Origin: Streptomyces sp. SM11
Lineage (GTDB): Bacteria > Actinomycetota > Actinomycetes > Streptomycetales > Streptomycetaceae
DNA length: 45,823 nucleotides
Direction: 5' to 3'
Assembly (NCBI RefSeq): GCF_002910905.1
Contig: NZ_NEUE01000167.1
Location: forward strand, 1-45,823
Part shown: one piece after another, positions 1 through 8,615 of the stretch
Numbering within the stretch: the stretch's first letter is position 1
Layout: each line of letters begins with the position of its first letter
Notes under the pieces: generated by a model
Told to the model about the DNA's origin: nothing
Seen by the model: only the letters and a program-made list of their open reading frames with translations
Database searches by the model: none
Made by a program: the position numbers and the translations under genes

Positions 1-17
1 AGCTTGAGATAAAACCT
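1..17 (+). repeat. Left terminal inverted repeat of the IS
   Basis: AGCTTGAGATAAAACCT at the window start is the imperfect reverse complement of 1596-1612. It is probably the inner part of a longer repeat cut by the window edge. Confidence 0.6.
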
Positions 18-52
18 CAGGTCGCGCGGCGGTAGGTGTTCGAGTCCCCCAC

Positions 53-1588
53 ATGGGGAAACGCCGGACACGGCGACGGCCGCGCCGTGATCCTCGGGTT
101 GTGAGACCAACGAAAACCGGCGCGACCGCCGCTGTCAGTGTGCCCGATCCCAGTGCCCGCAACGCGGCCTTGCGTGAACTCAAGGAGTTCCGCGTCGATG
201 TCCGCTCCTGCCTCACGCGTTGGGGTGATGCGCTCTTCGAGATCACCGACGCGGTGCTGTGCAGCGAAGGCCCGGTACGCAACCTGGCCGAACTCAGCCT
301 CGTGCCCGAACACGCCCGCTCCCACGGCTCCGTCCAGCGCGCCATGAACAACGGCCGTGTCGACTTCGAGCGCTTGAACTGGTCCTTCGCCCTGCACGAC
401 CTGCCGCGCGGCCCCGGCGGCGGCATCGTGCTCGCCGTGGACACCACGCCCTGGCTACGCCCGGACGCCGGCACCAGTGACCAGCGCACTTTCTGTCATA
501 CCTACGGCCGCGCCGAGGGCGCCCACGAGATGATCCCCGGCTGGTGCTACTCCGTTGTCGCCGCCCTGACCAGCGGCCCCACCTCCTGGACCGCACCCCT
601 GGATGCCCGCCGCCTATGCCCGGGCGAACACCTCCAAGAGATCACCGCCCACCAGCTGCGCGGTGTCGTGAGCCGGATCGTCGCCCTCGGACGCTGGACC
701 GCGGGCGACCCGCCGATCCGGATCGTGACCGACTGCGGCTACGACGGCCCCTACCTCGCCCACCAGCTCGCCGACCTGCCCGTCGAGGTCTGCGTACGCC
801 TGCGCGGCGACCGCGTCCTCTATCAAGACGCGCCCCCAGGCGGAGGCGTCGGCGCGAAGGGCGGCCGGCCCCGGCGCCACGGCGAGCGCTTCGAGTTCCA
901 CAACCCCGACACCTGGCAACCACCCGCCCACGACACCGTCCGCAACCTCGACAAGTACGGGAACGTCCGTGTGCGCTGCTTCGAGCGCCTGCACCCCAAG
1001 CTCAACCGGCAGACGATCTGGCAGCACCACCCCGAACCCGAACTACCCATCCTCCCGGGCACGGTGATCCGCCTGGACGTCGACCGCCTGCCCTCCGGCG
1101 GCAGCCCGAAGCCCCTGTGGCTGTGGTGGTCACGCACCGGCGCGGACGCCGACCTCGCCGACAGCACATGGTCGTGCTTCCTGCGCAGATTTGATCTTGA
1201 GCACACCTTCCGCTATTGGAAGCAACACCTGGGCTGGACGAGCATCTGCCTGCGCTCTCCTGCCGCCGCCGATCGCTGGACCGCTCTCGTCCTGGCCGTC
1301 TACACCCAGCTACGCCTGGCCCGGCCCCTGACCGCCGACCTCAAGCGCCCCTGGGAGAAACCCCTGGCCGCCCACCAGCTCACACCCGGCCGCGTCCGCC
1401 GGGGGTTTCGTCAAGTTCGCAGATCACTGCCCGTCCTCACGAACGCGCCGAAACCCTCCCGTCCCGGCCCCGGCCGTCCGCCCGGCCGACGCAACACACG
1501 GAAGGCGCCAACCTACGAGGTCGGAAACGCCCTGCTCGGCACAGCAGATCAGACAGACAAGCGAGCAACCGAACAAGGACCCCGCTGA
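53..1588 (+). CDS. DDE transposase
   Basis: Cut-and-paste transposase of a DDE superfamily IS, up to 511 aa. Acidic residues in the expected order are visible: Asp in LAVDTTPW, Asp in RIVTDCGYDG, and Glu in FDLEHTFRYWKQ, whose DLEH/RYWK context resembles the C-terminal Glu block of IS701/IS4-like transposases. The N-terminus is uncertain. ATG at 53 gives a very Arg-rich leader, and GTG at 101 or 140 also fits; the conserved-looking part begins around VPDPSARNAALRELK, so 140 is plausible. No frameshift is seen and the gene looks intact. The exact IS family is not certain. Confidence 0.8.
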   Translation: MGKRRTRRRPRRDPRVVRPTKTGATAAVSVPDPSARNAALRELKEFRVDVRSCLTRWGDALFEITDAVLCSEGPVRNLAELSLVPEHARSHGSVQRAMNNGRVDFERLNWSFALHDLPRGPGGGIVLAVDTTPWLRPDAGTSDQRTFCHTYGRAEGAHEMIPGWCYSVVAALTSGPTSWTAPLDARRLCPGEHLQEITAHQLRGVVSRIVALGRWTAGDPPIRIVTDCGYDGPYLAHQLADLPVEVCVRLRGDRVLYQDAPPGGGVGAKGGRPRRHGERFEFHNPDTWQPPAHDTVRNLDKYGNVRVRCFERLHPKLNRQTIWQHHPEPELPILPGTVIRLDVDRLPSGGSPKPLWLWWSRTGADADLADSTWSCFLRRFDLEHTFRYWKQHLGWTSICLRSPAAADRWTALVLAVYTQLRLARPLTADLKRPWEKPLAAHQLTPGRVRRGFRQVRRSLPVLTNAPKPSRPGPGRPPGRRNTRKAPTYEVGNALLGTADQTDKRATEQGPR

Positions 1589-1595
1589 CCACCCC

Positions 1596-1630
1596 AGGTT
1601 TTACGGCAAGCTCAGAGTCAAGCTAAGGCC
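1596..1630 (+). repeat. Right terminal inverted repeat of the IS, plus outer 19 bp
   Basis: Bases 1596-1612 pair with 1-17. Bases 1612-1630 (TCAGAGTCAAGCTAAGGCC) are the exact reverse complement of 4956-4974, so the same end sequence reappears inverted 3.3 kb away beside the IS110 transposase. Confidence 0.75.
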
Positions 1631-1661
1631 AGACGATCCCCCCGACAACGTGACAGCGCCC

Positions 1662-2747
1662 TCACGCGGCGTCGAAGCGACGGAGCGGTTGTGGTTCGGT
1701 GCCTCTTTCGTCGGTCTCGGAACGGGCCAGCAGGATCCAGTCGTCGATGGCTCGCCAGCGGGTCTGGAGCCAGCGGGCGAGTTCCCCGGCTTCACGGGGA
1801 ACCTCTCCCGGCCGGAATGACCACCAGCGCATCCGCAGCATGGAGCCGTCCCCGGGTGGATAGCCCTCGGGAAGCCTCCAGGACAGCAGGTCCTCCAGTC
1901 CGGTGTGCGCGAGGACCAGGACCTGCGCCGTGGGGGCGGCTCGCAGCACTGCCAGGGCTCCGGCCAGATGAGGCGGCATGACGCAGGACATCGCTTCGGC
2001 TTCGTAGGCCGCGGCACCGCCCTCCCGGGACCGCACGGAGGCGATCGCCGAAGCCCGCCTCTTCGCAGTGAGGTTGGTTCCTTCGGGAAACAGGCAGAGG
2101 ACTTCACGGTTGGTCAGCTGCGCGCCGGAGATCGCTAGTTGCGCCAGTGCCGCGGCCCGCCCGGCGCGGTGCCATCGGAAGAGCTCCAGCGGCTCGCCCC
2201 TCAGCAACGCACGCAGCCCCGGGTCGATTGCGACACAGCGTTTGGCGATGCCCCGCGGGCTGCGCCGCAGCACCACGCTCGCGACGCTGAGGGCGAGTTG
2301 GGTGTTCAGAATCCCTGCGTGCCTGGCGAGCACCACCACCGGCGCTCCACGATCCGGCAGAGCAAGCGGCCCTTCGAAGGCGATGCCTGCGCGGGCCCAC
2401 GCCATGGCGATCCGGGCGAATCGTGTGGCGGCCAGTGCGGTCAACCGGTCGAAGGCCCGCAGGCACTCGTGCTCCGGCAGCCGCCGCAGCCGGATCCGCA
2501 GCGATCCACTCAGGCAGGTGACCGCGAAACCCCGCTGGTAGGCCGCGCACACCAGCAGCAGTCGGGCGAGACGCATGCCGGTGGGCGGCATGACGGGCAG
2601 CAGTGCCCGCAGCACGAGCAGGAACGGCGCGGCGAGGACCAGCAGGACGCAGACAGCCGCGAGCGCCATGCCGTCGGCCACCGTGGCGCATATGGCTCCG
2701 AGTCGGCTGGACCATGAGGATCCCGCACCAGGAAGTGATCTGTGCAT
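1662..2747 (-). CDS. Lysophospholipid acyltransferase-like membrane protein
   Basis: Predicted 361-aa PlsC/LPLAT-family acyltransferase, which would transfer an acyl chain to a lysophospholipid or similar acceptor at the membrane. A hydrophobic stretch at about residues 25-52 gives one or two membrane helices. The catalytic block RHAGILNTQL is at about 142-151 and the glycerol-phosphate block LFPEGTNLT at about 219-227. In the HX4D motif the His is present (143) but the fifth position is Asn (148) rather than Asp, which is unusual and could alter activity. It lies inside the IS-bracketed segment with a DUF4239 protein and a patatin, a lipid-themed group. The start is ATG at 2747 with a weak ribosome site, so a downstream start is possible. 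Confidence 0.75.
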   Translation of the reverse strand: MHRSLPGAGSSWSSRLGAICATVADGMALAAVCVLLVLAAPFLLVLRALLPVMPPTGMRLARLLLVCAAYQRGFAVTCLSGSLRIRLRRLPEHECLRAFDRLTALAATRFARIAMAWARAGIAFEGPLALPDRGAPVVVLARHAGILNTQLALSVASVVLRRSPRGIAKRCVAIDPGLRALLRGEPLELFRWHRAGRAAALAQLAISGAQLTNREVLCLFPEGTNLTAKRRASAIASVRSREGGAAAYEAEAMSCVMPPHLAGALAVLRAAPTAQVLVLAHTGLEDLLSWRLPEGYPPGDGSMLRMRWWSFRPGEVPREAGELARWLQTRWRAIDDWILLARSETDERGTEPQPLRRFDAA

Positions 2748-3077
2748 GTCTCAGCTTTGCCATGGGACATCCGCAGCAGCAACCGGAGCCCCCTGGCCCA
2801 GAGCGCGAGGCATTCCGTGAGCGAGACTCATTGAGCGCCGAGTGTTCTCCCCGGGAGGCCTACCCGGTTCTCACCGGCCGCCCCCGCAGGGCCGCTTGCC
2901 CCCCGTGGCCAAAGGCGTGCACCCCCCCACGACGATCGGGTGGGTGCCGGCCGCCCCGGGTGGGGGCACGGTCGTATCCGGGAAGAGGAACCTGATGCCG
3001 CGCCGCGTCCGCGCGGGCCGCGCCACGGAAGCAGTGCACGGCAGTGAGCCACCATCGAGGGAGCGGCGGGGGCGACG
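2748..3077. other. Intergenic region, no gene seen
   Basis: These 330 bases separate two leftward genes. No reading frame with family-like sequence is visible. The region should hold the promoter of the acyltransferase and the 3' end of the DUF4239 transcript, but I cannot place a -10/-35 with confidence. Confidence 0.5.
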
Positions 3078-3842
3078 TCATCGCGGCGGGGGCAGCCGGT
3101 CGAGGAAGACGTCGAAGGCCAGTGGTCCCACCCTGGCGACCCCGTTGAAGGGATAGTCCATCTCCAGGATCGCGATCAGGGAGAACGCGATCAGGGCCGT
3201 CAGACACAGGACCATCACCAGGTGCAGCCGACGATTGGAGATACCGAACACCAGGCAGAAGCCGACGGTGATCGCGCCTCCGCCGATGAGTGCCAGCCAC
3301 AACAGCGGCGGCACTGCGTTCCTGATCGCGCTCAGACGTTCCCTGCGCCCCGAGGCCAAGCCCTCGACATGGCTGAGTGCGTGGTCGTACCGTACCTCGT
3401 CGCGTACGTCGGACCCCGGCGGACTCCAGTCCAGGGTGCGTCGGCGCATCTCGTACATCATGCGGGTCGCCTCCGGATCGCTGCGATGCCAGGCCATCAG
3501 TGGCCACTCCACCTCAATCACCCGATGGGCGTACTCCAGGGTCAGACGCTCCAGCGGAGCACCGGTCTCGACGGGCATCTCGCGCGAGATCCAGTAAAGG
3601 CCGGCCAGGCAGTCGGCCTCCTCGAAGGTGGCTTTGCGGGACTCTGCGATGTTGTCCCAGACGGTGACCACCACGAAGGCGAGCAGGACCGCGTAGAGCC
3701 CCGCGACCGCGGCAAAGACGAAGCTGGCAACGTCGTTGTACTGGCTGCGTCGCTCATACGGAGCAAACTTCTGGACCACGGCCAGCGCGACGGCTGCCAC
3801 GAGCAGAGCGCCGAGGAACAAAACGATGTCCCACCAGCTCAC
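3078..3842 (-). CDS. DUF4239 (bestrophin-like) membrane protein
   Basis: Membrane protein of the DUF4239 type. Two hydrophobic helices near the N-terminus (WWDIVLFLGALLVAAVALAV and a second ending LLAFVVVTVW) are followed by a soluble middle with a conserved-looking acidic/aromatic stretch (AESRKATFEEAD). A C-terminal pair of helices flanks NRRLH. I chose GTG at 3842, just before the first helix (254 aa). The frame stays open to 4010, but the extra residues are low-complexity. The cellular function of this family is not established. It is divergent from the patatin gene at 4061. Confidence 0.75.
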   Translation of the reverse strand: MSWWDIVLFLGALLVAAVALAVVQKFAPYERRSQYNDVASFVFAAVAGLYAVLLAFVVVTVWDNIAESRKATFEEADCLAGLYWISREMPVETGAPLERLTLEYAHRVIEVEWPLMAWHRSDPEATRMMYEMRRRTLDWSPPGSDVRDEVRYDHALSHVEGLASGRRERLSAIRNAVPPLLWLALIGGGAITVGFCLVFGISNRRLHLVMVLCLTALIAFSLIAILEMDYPFNGVARVGPLAFDVFLDRLPPPR

Positions 3843-4060
3843 GAGGTCCTGCCCGTGGCCGGGGACAGCACTGTGCGTTCCATGCCATAGGGCTATCACG
3901 CGGCCGCCACCGGCGCTCGGAGGCGTGGACGACGCGCCCTGGGCGGGAGACTCACTCCAGAGACGTGCCCGGAGCATCCCCGAGTTGCCGGTCCTGACGA
4001 CAGACCACATGATCGGCCCAGGTATCTACCATCCCGGCCGACACGAACGGGAGGCAAGCG

Positions 4061-4930
4061 ATGGACGGTCAGGACAAGGTCGCATTCGTGCTGGGCGGTG
4101 GCGGTGAGCGGGGCGGGAACCAGGTCGGCATGGTGCGGGCGCTGCTGGAGCGGGGCATCGTCCCCGACGTGGTCGTCGGCACCTCCATCGGAGCGGTCCA
4201 AGGGGCGATCATCGCCAAGAACCCGACTGCCACCGTCGTCTCCGAGCTGACCGAACTCTGGATGGAGTTCATCAGCATGAAGGTGATGAAGCCGTCCCTG
4301 CGCGCAGTGCTGGACAACCTCCGCCATGCCAGGATCGGTCTGACCTCGGAGGCGGCGGCCGAGCGCATGTTGCTCAACCACTTCGCCCCGCACTCCCGGA
4401 TCGAGGACCTCAAGCTGCCCTTCATCTGTCCCGCATCCTCCATCGAGCGAGCTGCCCCTGCCTACTTCGACCGGGGGCTCCTGATTCCGGCGCTGCTGGC
4501 ATCGTGCTGTGTGCCCGGAGTGTTCCCGCCGGTCAAAATCAACGGAGAGCACTACCTCGACGGAGGACTCATCGACTCCCTGCCCGTCGGTGTGGCCGCG
4601 TCCCTGGGTGCGACGACGATCTACGCCCTGCGCATCCGCCAGACCGAGACGCAGCTCAGCCCACCGAAGATGCCCTGGGAACTGGCCTACGTCACGTTCG
4701 AGGTGAGCCGCAGGGCTGCTGTCGAGGCCGAAGTCTCCCGCAGTCGCCCCGGGGTGACCCTGCACGCCCTCCCCAGCGGCGAGGACGATCTGGTCAAGGT
4801 CGGCCGCAGCCTGTTCAAGAGTGCCAGAGACGAGCTGGAGACCGTGCGACGACGCATCAGAATCGGCTACGACGCCACATCCGCGTATCTGGACCACGCA
4901 TCTGAATCCGTGGAACCGGCCAAGGGCTGA
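4061..4930 (+). CDS. Patatin-like phospholipase
   Basis: Predicted 289-aa patatin-family lipid acyl hydrolase. It has the glycine-rich oxyanion loop GGGGERG (about 12-18), the nucleophile motif GTSIG with Ser42, and the second catalytic residue in LDGG (Asp167), so the Ser-Asp dyad is complete. There is no signal peptide, which fits a cytoplasmic or peripheral membrane enzyme. ATG at 4061 follows a good ribosome site (GGGAGG, about 4050). It is the last gene before the 19-bp IS-end repeat at 4956. With the neighbouring acyltransferase it suggests phospholipid turnover carried as mobile cargo; that role is inference. Confidence 0.88.
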   Translation: MDGQDKVAFVLGGGGERGGNQVGMVRALLERGIVPDVVVGTSIGAVQGAIIAKNPTATVVSELTELWMEFISMKVMKPSLRAVLDNLRHARIGLTSEAAAERMLLNHFAPHSRIEDLKLPFICPASSIERAAPAYFDRGLLIPALLASCCVPGVFPPVKINGEHYLDGGLIDSLPVGVAASLGATTIYALRIRQTETQLSPPKMPWELAYVTFEVSRRAAVEAEVSRSRPGVTLHALPSGEDDLVKVGRSLFKSARDELETVRRRIRIGYDATSAYLDHASESVEPAKG

Positions 4931-4955
4931 CGCCGAGGGCTGGTGGGGCATGCGG

Positions 4956-4974
4956 GGCCTTAGCTTGACTCTGA
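4956..4974 (+). repeat. 19-bp inverted copy of the left IS outer end
   Basis: GGCCTTAGCTTGACTCTGA is the exact reverse complement of 1612-1630. After base 4974 the sequence departs from the IS end, which marks the likely boundary with the IS110 element. It is best read as a remnant of a second, inverted IS copy. Confidence 0.8.
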
Positions 4975-6070
4975 AGCTTCTATAGATCGTCAAGCTGTGG
5001 GAGAAGGGTCGGTTGCGCCGCTGAACTCGCTGGTGAGGTGGTGGTAGACCTCGCGCGCGACGAACCGCTTGAGGCATCTGAAGATGTCCTTCGTCTTGAG
5101 TCCTTCCAGAGTGCGCCGTGCGACGTAGTCCCGGGTGCGCGGGTCGTGACGCATGCGGACCAGCACAATTGTGTGCAGCGCACGGTTGGCCTGGCGGTCT
5201 CCGCCACGGTTGAGTCGGTGGCGGTCGGTGCGCCCAGAAGAGGCCGGCCCATGCGCGGCGGCGCACAGGTGGGCGAAGGACGCTTCCGAGGCGAGCCTGT
5301 CGGGGTTGCCTCCAGCGGTGACCAGCAGCTGTCCGGCAGTCTCGGTCCCGACGCCCAAAAGCGCGAGCAGGCCGGGCGCGGTGCGGGAGATCAGGACGCG
5401 CAGGTCAGCGTCCGCGTCCGCTATCTCCTCACTCAAGTGCAGGTACCGCTTGGCCAGGCGCTTGAGGGCGATTCTGACGGCCGTGCCAGGGTCGGCGAGA
5501 TCGGCGCCGGGACGGCTGGCGGCCAGCCGTCGGACCAGTTCGGGGGTGGCCAGCGAGCGTAGTGCCTCGCGTACCGCGGCAGGCGCGGTGATGATCAGTG
5601 ATTTGATCTGGTTGATGGTCTGGGTGCGGGACTTGACGGCGCTGGCACGTACGACGACGCGCAGTCCGCGGATCGCCTCGACCGCGCCATCGCGGCTCTT
5701 CGGGGTTCCTGTGGCGCGGCCTGCGAGGACCGCGGTGGCCGCGGCGTAGGCATCGATGGAATCCGACTTCCCCGATGCTCGGCGAGCCCGACGATCGGGT
5801 CGGTCCACTTCGATTACGGCGATCTGGTTGGCTCGGAGGTGACGCCCGAGTTCGGCGCCGAAGGAGCCGGCGCCCTCCATGCCTACGACAAGTACTCGGC
5901 CGTGCGAATGCAGCCACTCCAGCAGGTCCCAGTAACCCGCGGGCGTTGTGGGGAACCCCTTGGTGCCCAGGTGTCGGCCGATGGTGTCGATGACGGCGGC
6001 CTGATGAACGTCGGTGTGAGTGTCGATCCCGCCGATCACCTCGATGGGCTGTGACATGGTGGCCGGGTTC
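4975..6070 (-). mobile_element. IS110-family element, apparently lacking a full non-coding end
   Basis: The left limit is set by the end of the 19-bp repeat at 4974. The right limit is set by loss of similarity to aldo/keto reductase after codon 119 of that gene (about 6071). This leaves only about 13 bp upstream and about 15 bp downstream of the transposase gene, too little for the roughly 170-nt bridge RNA region normally found in one end of IS110 elements. Boundaries are inferred from neighbours. Confidence 0.65.
4990..6057 (-). CDS. IS110-family DEDD transposase
   Basis: 355-aa RNA-guided IS110-type recombinase. The RuvC-like domain residues are visible: Asp12 in GIDTHTD, Glu61 in GMEGAGSFG, and Asp99/Asp102 in GKSDSIDAYAA. 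The C-terminal Tnp_20 part carries PASSGRTDRHRLNRGGDR at about 270-290, including the serine-rich segment where the catalytic Ser lies. Length is normal and there are no internal stops, so the protein may be active even if the element has lost its bridge RNA. It interrupts the aldo/keto reductase gene to its right. Confidence 0.93.
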   Translation of the reverse strand: MSQPIEVIGGIDTHTDVHQAAVIDTIGRHLGTKGFPTTPAGYWDLLEWLHSHGRVLVVGMEGAGSFGAELGRHLRANQIAVIEVDRPDRRARRASGKSDSIDAYAAATAVLAGRATGTPKSRDGAVEAIRGLRVVVRASAVKSRTQTINQIKSLIITAPAAVREALRSLATPELVRRLAASRPGADLADPGTAVRIALKRLAKRYLHLSEEIADADADLRVLISRTAPGLLALLGVGTETAGQLLVTAGGNPDRLASEASFAHLCAAAHGPASSGRTDRHRLNRGGDRQANRALHTIVLVRMRHDPRTRDYVARRTLEGLKTKDIFRCLKRFVAREVYHHLTSEFSGATDPSPTA

Positions 6071-6427
6071 CTTGTACTTGTCGACGCGGGGGAGCGGCCA
6101 GTGGATCAGGTAGAGGTCGACGTACTCGACGCCCAGCCGGGCCCGTGACTCCTCGAACGAGGCGAGCGTCTCCTCGTACCCCTGATGCCGGCCGGGGACC
6201 TTCGTGGTGACGAGGACCTCCTCGCGGGGGACGCCGCTGCGGGCGATGCCCCGGCCGGTGCCGGTCTCGTTTCCGTAGTTGAGGGCCGTGTCGACCAGCC
6301 GGTAGCCGAGTTCCAGGGCCCCGGCGACGGCCTCCTCGGCCGCCGCGTCGTCCAGCGGGTAGGTGCCGAGTCCCGTCGCGGGGAGCCGCGTGCCGTCGTT
6401 GAGCATGTGAACCGGTGTGCCGGACAC
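6071..6427 (-). pseudogene. Aldo/keto reductase, 3' part lost at the IS110 junction
   Basis: About 119 N-terminal codons of an aldo/keto reductase remain. The cofactor-barrel start LPATGLGTYPL, catalytic Asp/Tyr context VDTALNYGNE and catalytic Lys in TTKVPG are present, and the protein runs to LYLIHWPLPRVDKYK. A full member would be about 270-280 aa and continue TW..F; here it passes straight into IS110 sequence. The missing 3' part is not on the other side of the IS110 element, so the event involved loss or rearrangement of flanking DNA. ATG at 6427. Confidence 0.85.
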
Positions 6428-6563
6428 GTGCTGATCCTGTCCTTCCCGTCGCTGCCCCGTCCCGGCCAGCGTAGGGGCGCGGCCGGGACGGGGCAGGCCG
6501 GGCGGGGCCGCCGGGGGAGCGCCCCGCGGCGGACCGGGAGGGGCGCGCCGGGTGATGGACCGG

Positions 6564-6602
6564 CGGCGCCCCGGGGGGCGGCGCCCCGGGGGGCGGCGCC
6601 CC
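6564..6602. repeat. GC-rich 15-bp tandem repeat
   Basis: The unit CGGCGCCCCGGGGGG occurs twice and then for nine more bases, directly after the SDR stop codon on the minus-strand transcript. Each unit is nearly self-complementary, so the RNA could fold into a strong hairpin and may serve as the SDR terminator. Confidence 0.6.
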
Positions 6603-6603
6603 T

Positions 6604-7359
6604 TCAGGCCGCGTGGCCGCCGTCCACGACGACCTCCGTGCCTGTGACGAAGCCCGCCTCGGCGCTCACGAGGTACGCGACGAGCGAGGCGATCTCCTCC
6701 GTCGTGCCGAAGCGGCCCAGCGCGTTCGCCGTGCGCTGGCCCTCGGCCAACGGTCCGTCGGCCGGGTTGAGATCGGTGTCCACCGCGCCCGGCTGAATCA
6801 CGTTCACTGTGATGCCGCGCGGCCCCAGCTCCCTGGCGAGCGGCTTGGTCAGCCCGACGAGGGCGGACTTGCTGAGCCCGTAGAGAGTGGATCCGGGCCC
6901 GCCCGCGTACCGGCTCAGGGCAGAGCCCACGGAGACGATGCGGCCACCGTCGGCCAGCCGCTCCGCCGCCGCCCGGCAGGCGAGGAAGACCGCCCGCACG
7001 TTCACCGCCAGGGTCCGGTCCAGCTCCGGCCTGGTGAGCGCGGAGACCGGGCCGAGGACGCCGATGCCCGCGTTGTTGACCAGGATGTCGAGCCGGCCGA
7101 GCGCGTCCGCGGCCCGGCGTACGAGGTCGGCGGACGCGTCGGCGTCCGCCGCGTCGCAGCGCAGGGCGACGCCCCGGCGGCCGAACCCCTCGATCTTCGC
7201 GACGACCGCACGGGCCGCCTCCTCGTCCCGTACATAGGTGACGGCGACGTCCGCGCCGTCCTGGGCGAGCCGCAGCGCGGTCGCGGCGCCGATGCCCCGG
7301 CTGCCGCCGGTGACCAGGGCGGCGCGGGACACGACGGGGGTGGGAAGGGCGTTGGACAT
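6604..7359 (-). CDS. SDR-family oxidoreductase
   Basis: Classical short-chain dehydrogenase/reductase of 251 aa. It has the cofactor motif TGGSRGIG (17-24), NNAG (95-98) and the catalytic set Ser146, Tyr160, Lys164 (YGLSK). The residue after the second strand (TYVRDEE) suggests NADP preference, which is inference. The substrate is unknown; the closest general type is 3-oxoacyl-ACP reductase/glucose dehydrogenase-like. ATG at 7359 was chosen because family similarity begins there, and the extension further upstream is low-complexity. It is divergent from the truncated transporter at 7414. Confidence 0.88.
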   Translation of the reverse strand: MSNALPTPVVSRAALVTGGSRGIGAATALRLAQDGADVAVTYVRDEEAARAVVAKIEGFGRRGVALRCDAADADASADLVRRAADALGRLDILVNNAGIGVLGPVSALTRPELDRTLAVNVRAVFLACRAAAERLADGGRIVSVGSALSRYAGGPGSTLYGLSKSALVGLTKPLARELGPRGITVNVIQPGAVDTDLNPADGPLAEGQRTANALGRFGTTEEIASLVAYLVSAEAGFVTGTEVVVDGGHAA

Positions 7360-7413
7360 GGCTGGTTCCTTGCCGATGGGGGAGGCCGTCGCTCCGACGG
7401 CTTCCTCCAGCAA

Positions 7414-8232
7414 AAGGGCATCACCACCACCCACACCGTGATCGCCGTCCTCGTCCTGCGCTTCGCGATCGTGCTGCCCGTGCTCGTGGTGACCGGATGG
7501 CGCGGGCTGCGGGCGCTGACCGGCGCGCAGTGGCGGGGCGCCGGGCTGCTGGGGCTGGTGCTGAGCGGGATCTTCCTGCTGGAGACGTACGGGGTGGTGC
7601 ACACCTCCGCCACCAACGCCGGGCTGATCAGCCTCACCATGATCTTCACACCGCTGGCCGAGGCCGCCGTGACCCGGGTGCGACCGTCGGCCGGATTCGT
7701 CGCCGCGGCCGGGCTCTCCGTCGCCGGAGTGGTCCTGCTGACTCAGGGCGGCGGGTTCACCAGCCCCTCGACCGGTGATCTGCTGATGCTGCTCGCCGCC
7801 CTCGCCCGGACCGTCCACGTGCTGGCGATGGCCCGGATCAAGGCGGTCCAGGGCGCCGACTCGCTCTCCCTGACCACCGTCCAGCTCGGGGGCGCGGTCG
7901 CCGTCTTCGCCGTCCTCGCGGCCGTCCCCGGCACCGGCGCCTCGCCGTGGAGCGCGGCCGCGGACTTCGGCGCCCGGGAGTGGGCGGGCCTGGTCTTCCT
8001 CTCGGTGTTCTGCACGCTGTTCGCGTTCTTCGTGCAGATGTGGTCCGTACGCCGCACCTCGCCGTCCCGGGTCAGTCTGCTGCTCGGTACGGAACCGCTG
8101 TGGGCCGCCGCCGTCGGCATCAGCCTCGGCGGGGAACGGCTCGGGCTGCTCGGGGTGGCCGGGGCGGTCCTCGTCCTGGCGGGCACCGCGTGGGGGCGGC
8201 GCGGCGCGGACCGGGAGCGCGCCGGGGCGTGA
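7414..8232 (+). pseudogene. EamA/DMT-family transporter lacking its N-terminus
   Basis: Hydrophobic protein with the DMT-permease repeat pattern (VLRFAIVLPVL, GLISLTMIFTPLAEA, TEPLWAAAVG near the end), about 265 residues and about eight or nine helices. A full family member starts with one or two more helices (a W-G/S/T-x-F motif), which are absent: similarity begins at about KGITTTHTV, and upstream is the start region of the SDR. No ATG with a ribosome site precedes it; GTG at 7438 is the only plausible start and would remove more of the domain. I read it as a 5'-deleted gene, though a shortened product cannot be excluded. Confidence 0.65.
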
Positions 8233-8266
8233 GCGGGCCGTCGCCGTCGGGACGCGACCGCCGCCG

Positions 8267-8470
8267 TCAGGACTTGATGGAATCCGCGGCGATCATCACG
8301 GCCGCCCCTGCCACGATCAGCACGATGTTGACGAACAGTCCGCGGTCGCTGAGGAAGTCGATCCGCCGCACCACCGTCCACAGCCGGAACCAGCCGGTCC
8401 ACTCGAACAGCAGCCCGCCCACGCCCTGGGCGAAGACGAGGAACCCGATCGTCTCGACGATTTTCTTCAT
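8267..8470 (-). CDS. Small two-helix membrane protein
   Basis: 67-aa protein with two hydrophobic segments (VETIGFLVFAQGVGGLLF and VNIVLIVAGAAVMIAA) around a short charged loop. ATG at 8470 has a strong ribosome site (GGGAGG on the minus strand). I do not recognise the family. It is divergent from the histidine kinase gene that follows. Confidence 0.7.
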   Translation of the reverse strand: MKKIVETIGFLVFAQGVGGLLFEWTGWFRLWTVVRRIDFLSDRGLFVNIVLIVAGAAVMIAADSIKS

Positions 8471-8615
8471 GGGCCGAGCCTCCCGCCCGGCCCGAGCCCG
8501 CCGCGTCGGCCACCGGTCCCGTCCGCCGCGCCGAAAGTAGCGGGTCGTGCGACTTCGGTCGCTGCCTGGCCCCGAGACGCCCCTCCGGGACGAGGCGCTG
8601 CGTAACTTTGTCGAT

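Larger units (their letters stand above)
1..1612 (+). mobile_element. Insertion sequence with DDE transposase at the left edge
   Basis: The transposase gene at 53-1588 lies between imperfect terminal inverted repeats. Bases 1-17 and 1596-1612 match in 14 of 17 positions when one is reverse-complemented, differing only in a central triplet. The repeat continues outward on the right as far as about 1630, and the window may cut the left repeat short, so the true left end could lie upstream. No target duplication can be judged because the left flank is missing. Seen directly: repeats and gene. Inferred: that they form one element. Confidence 0.7.
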
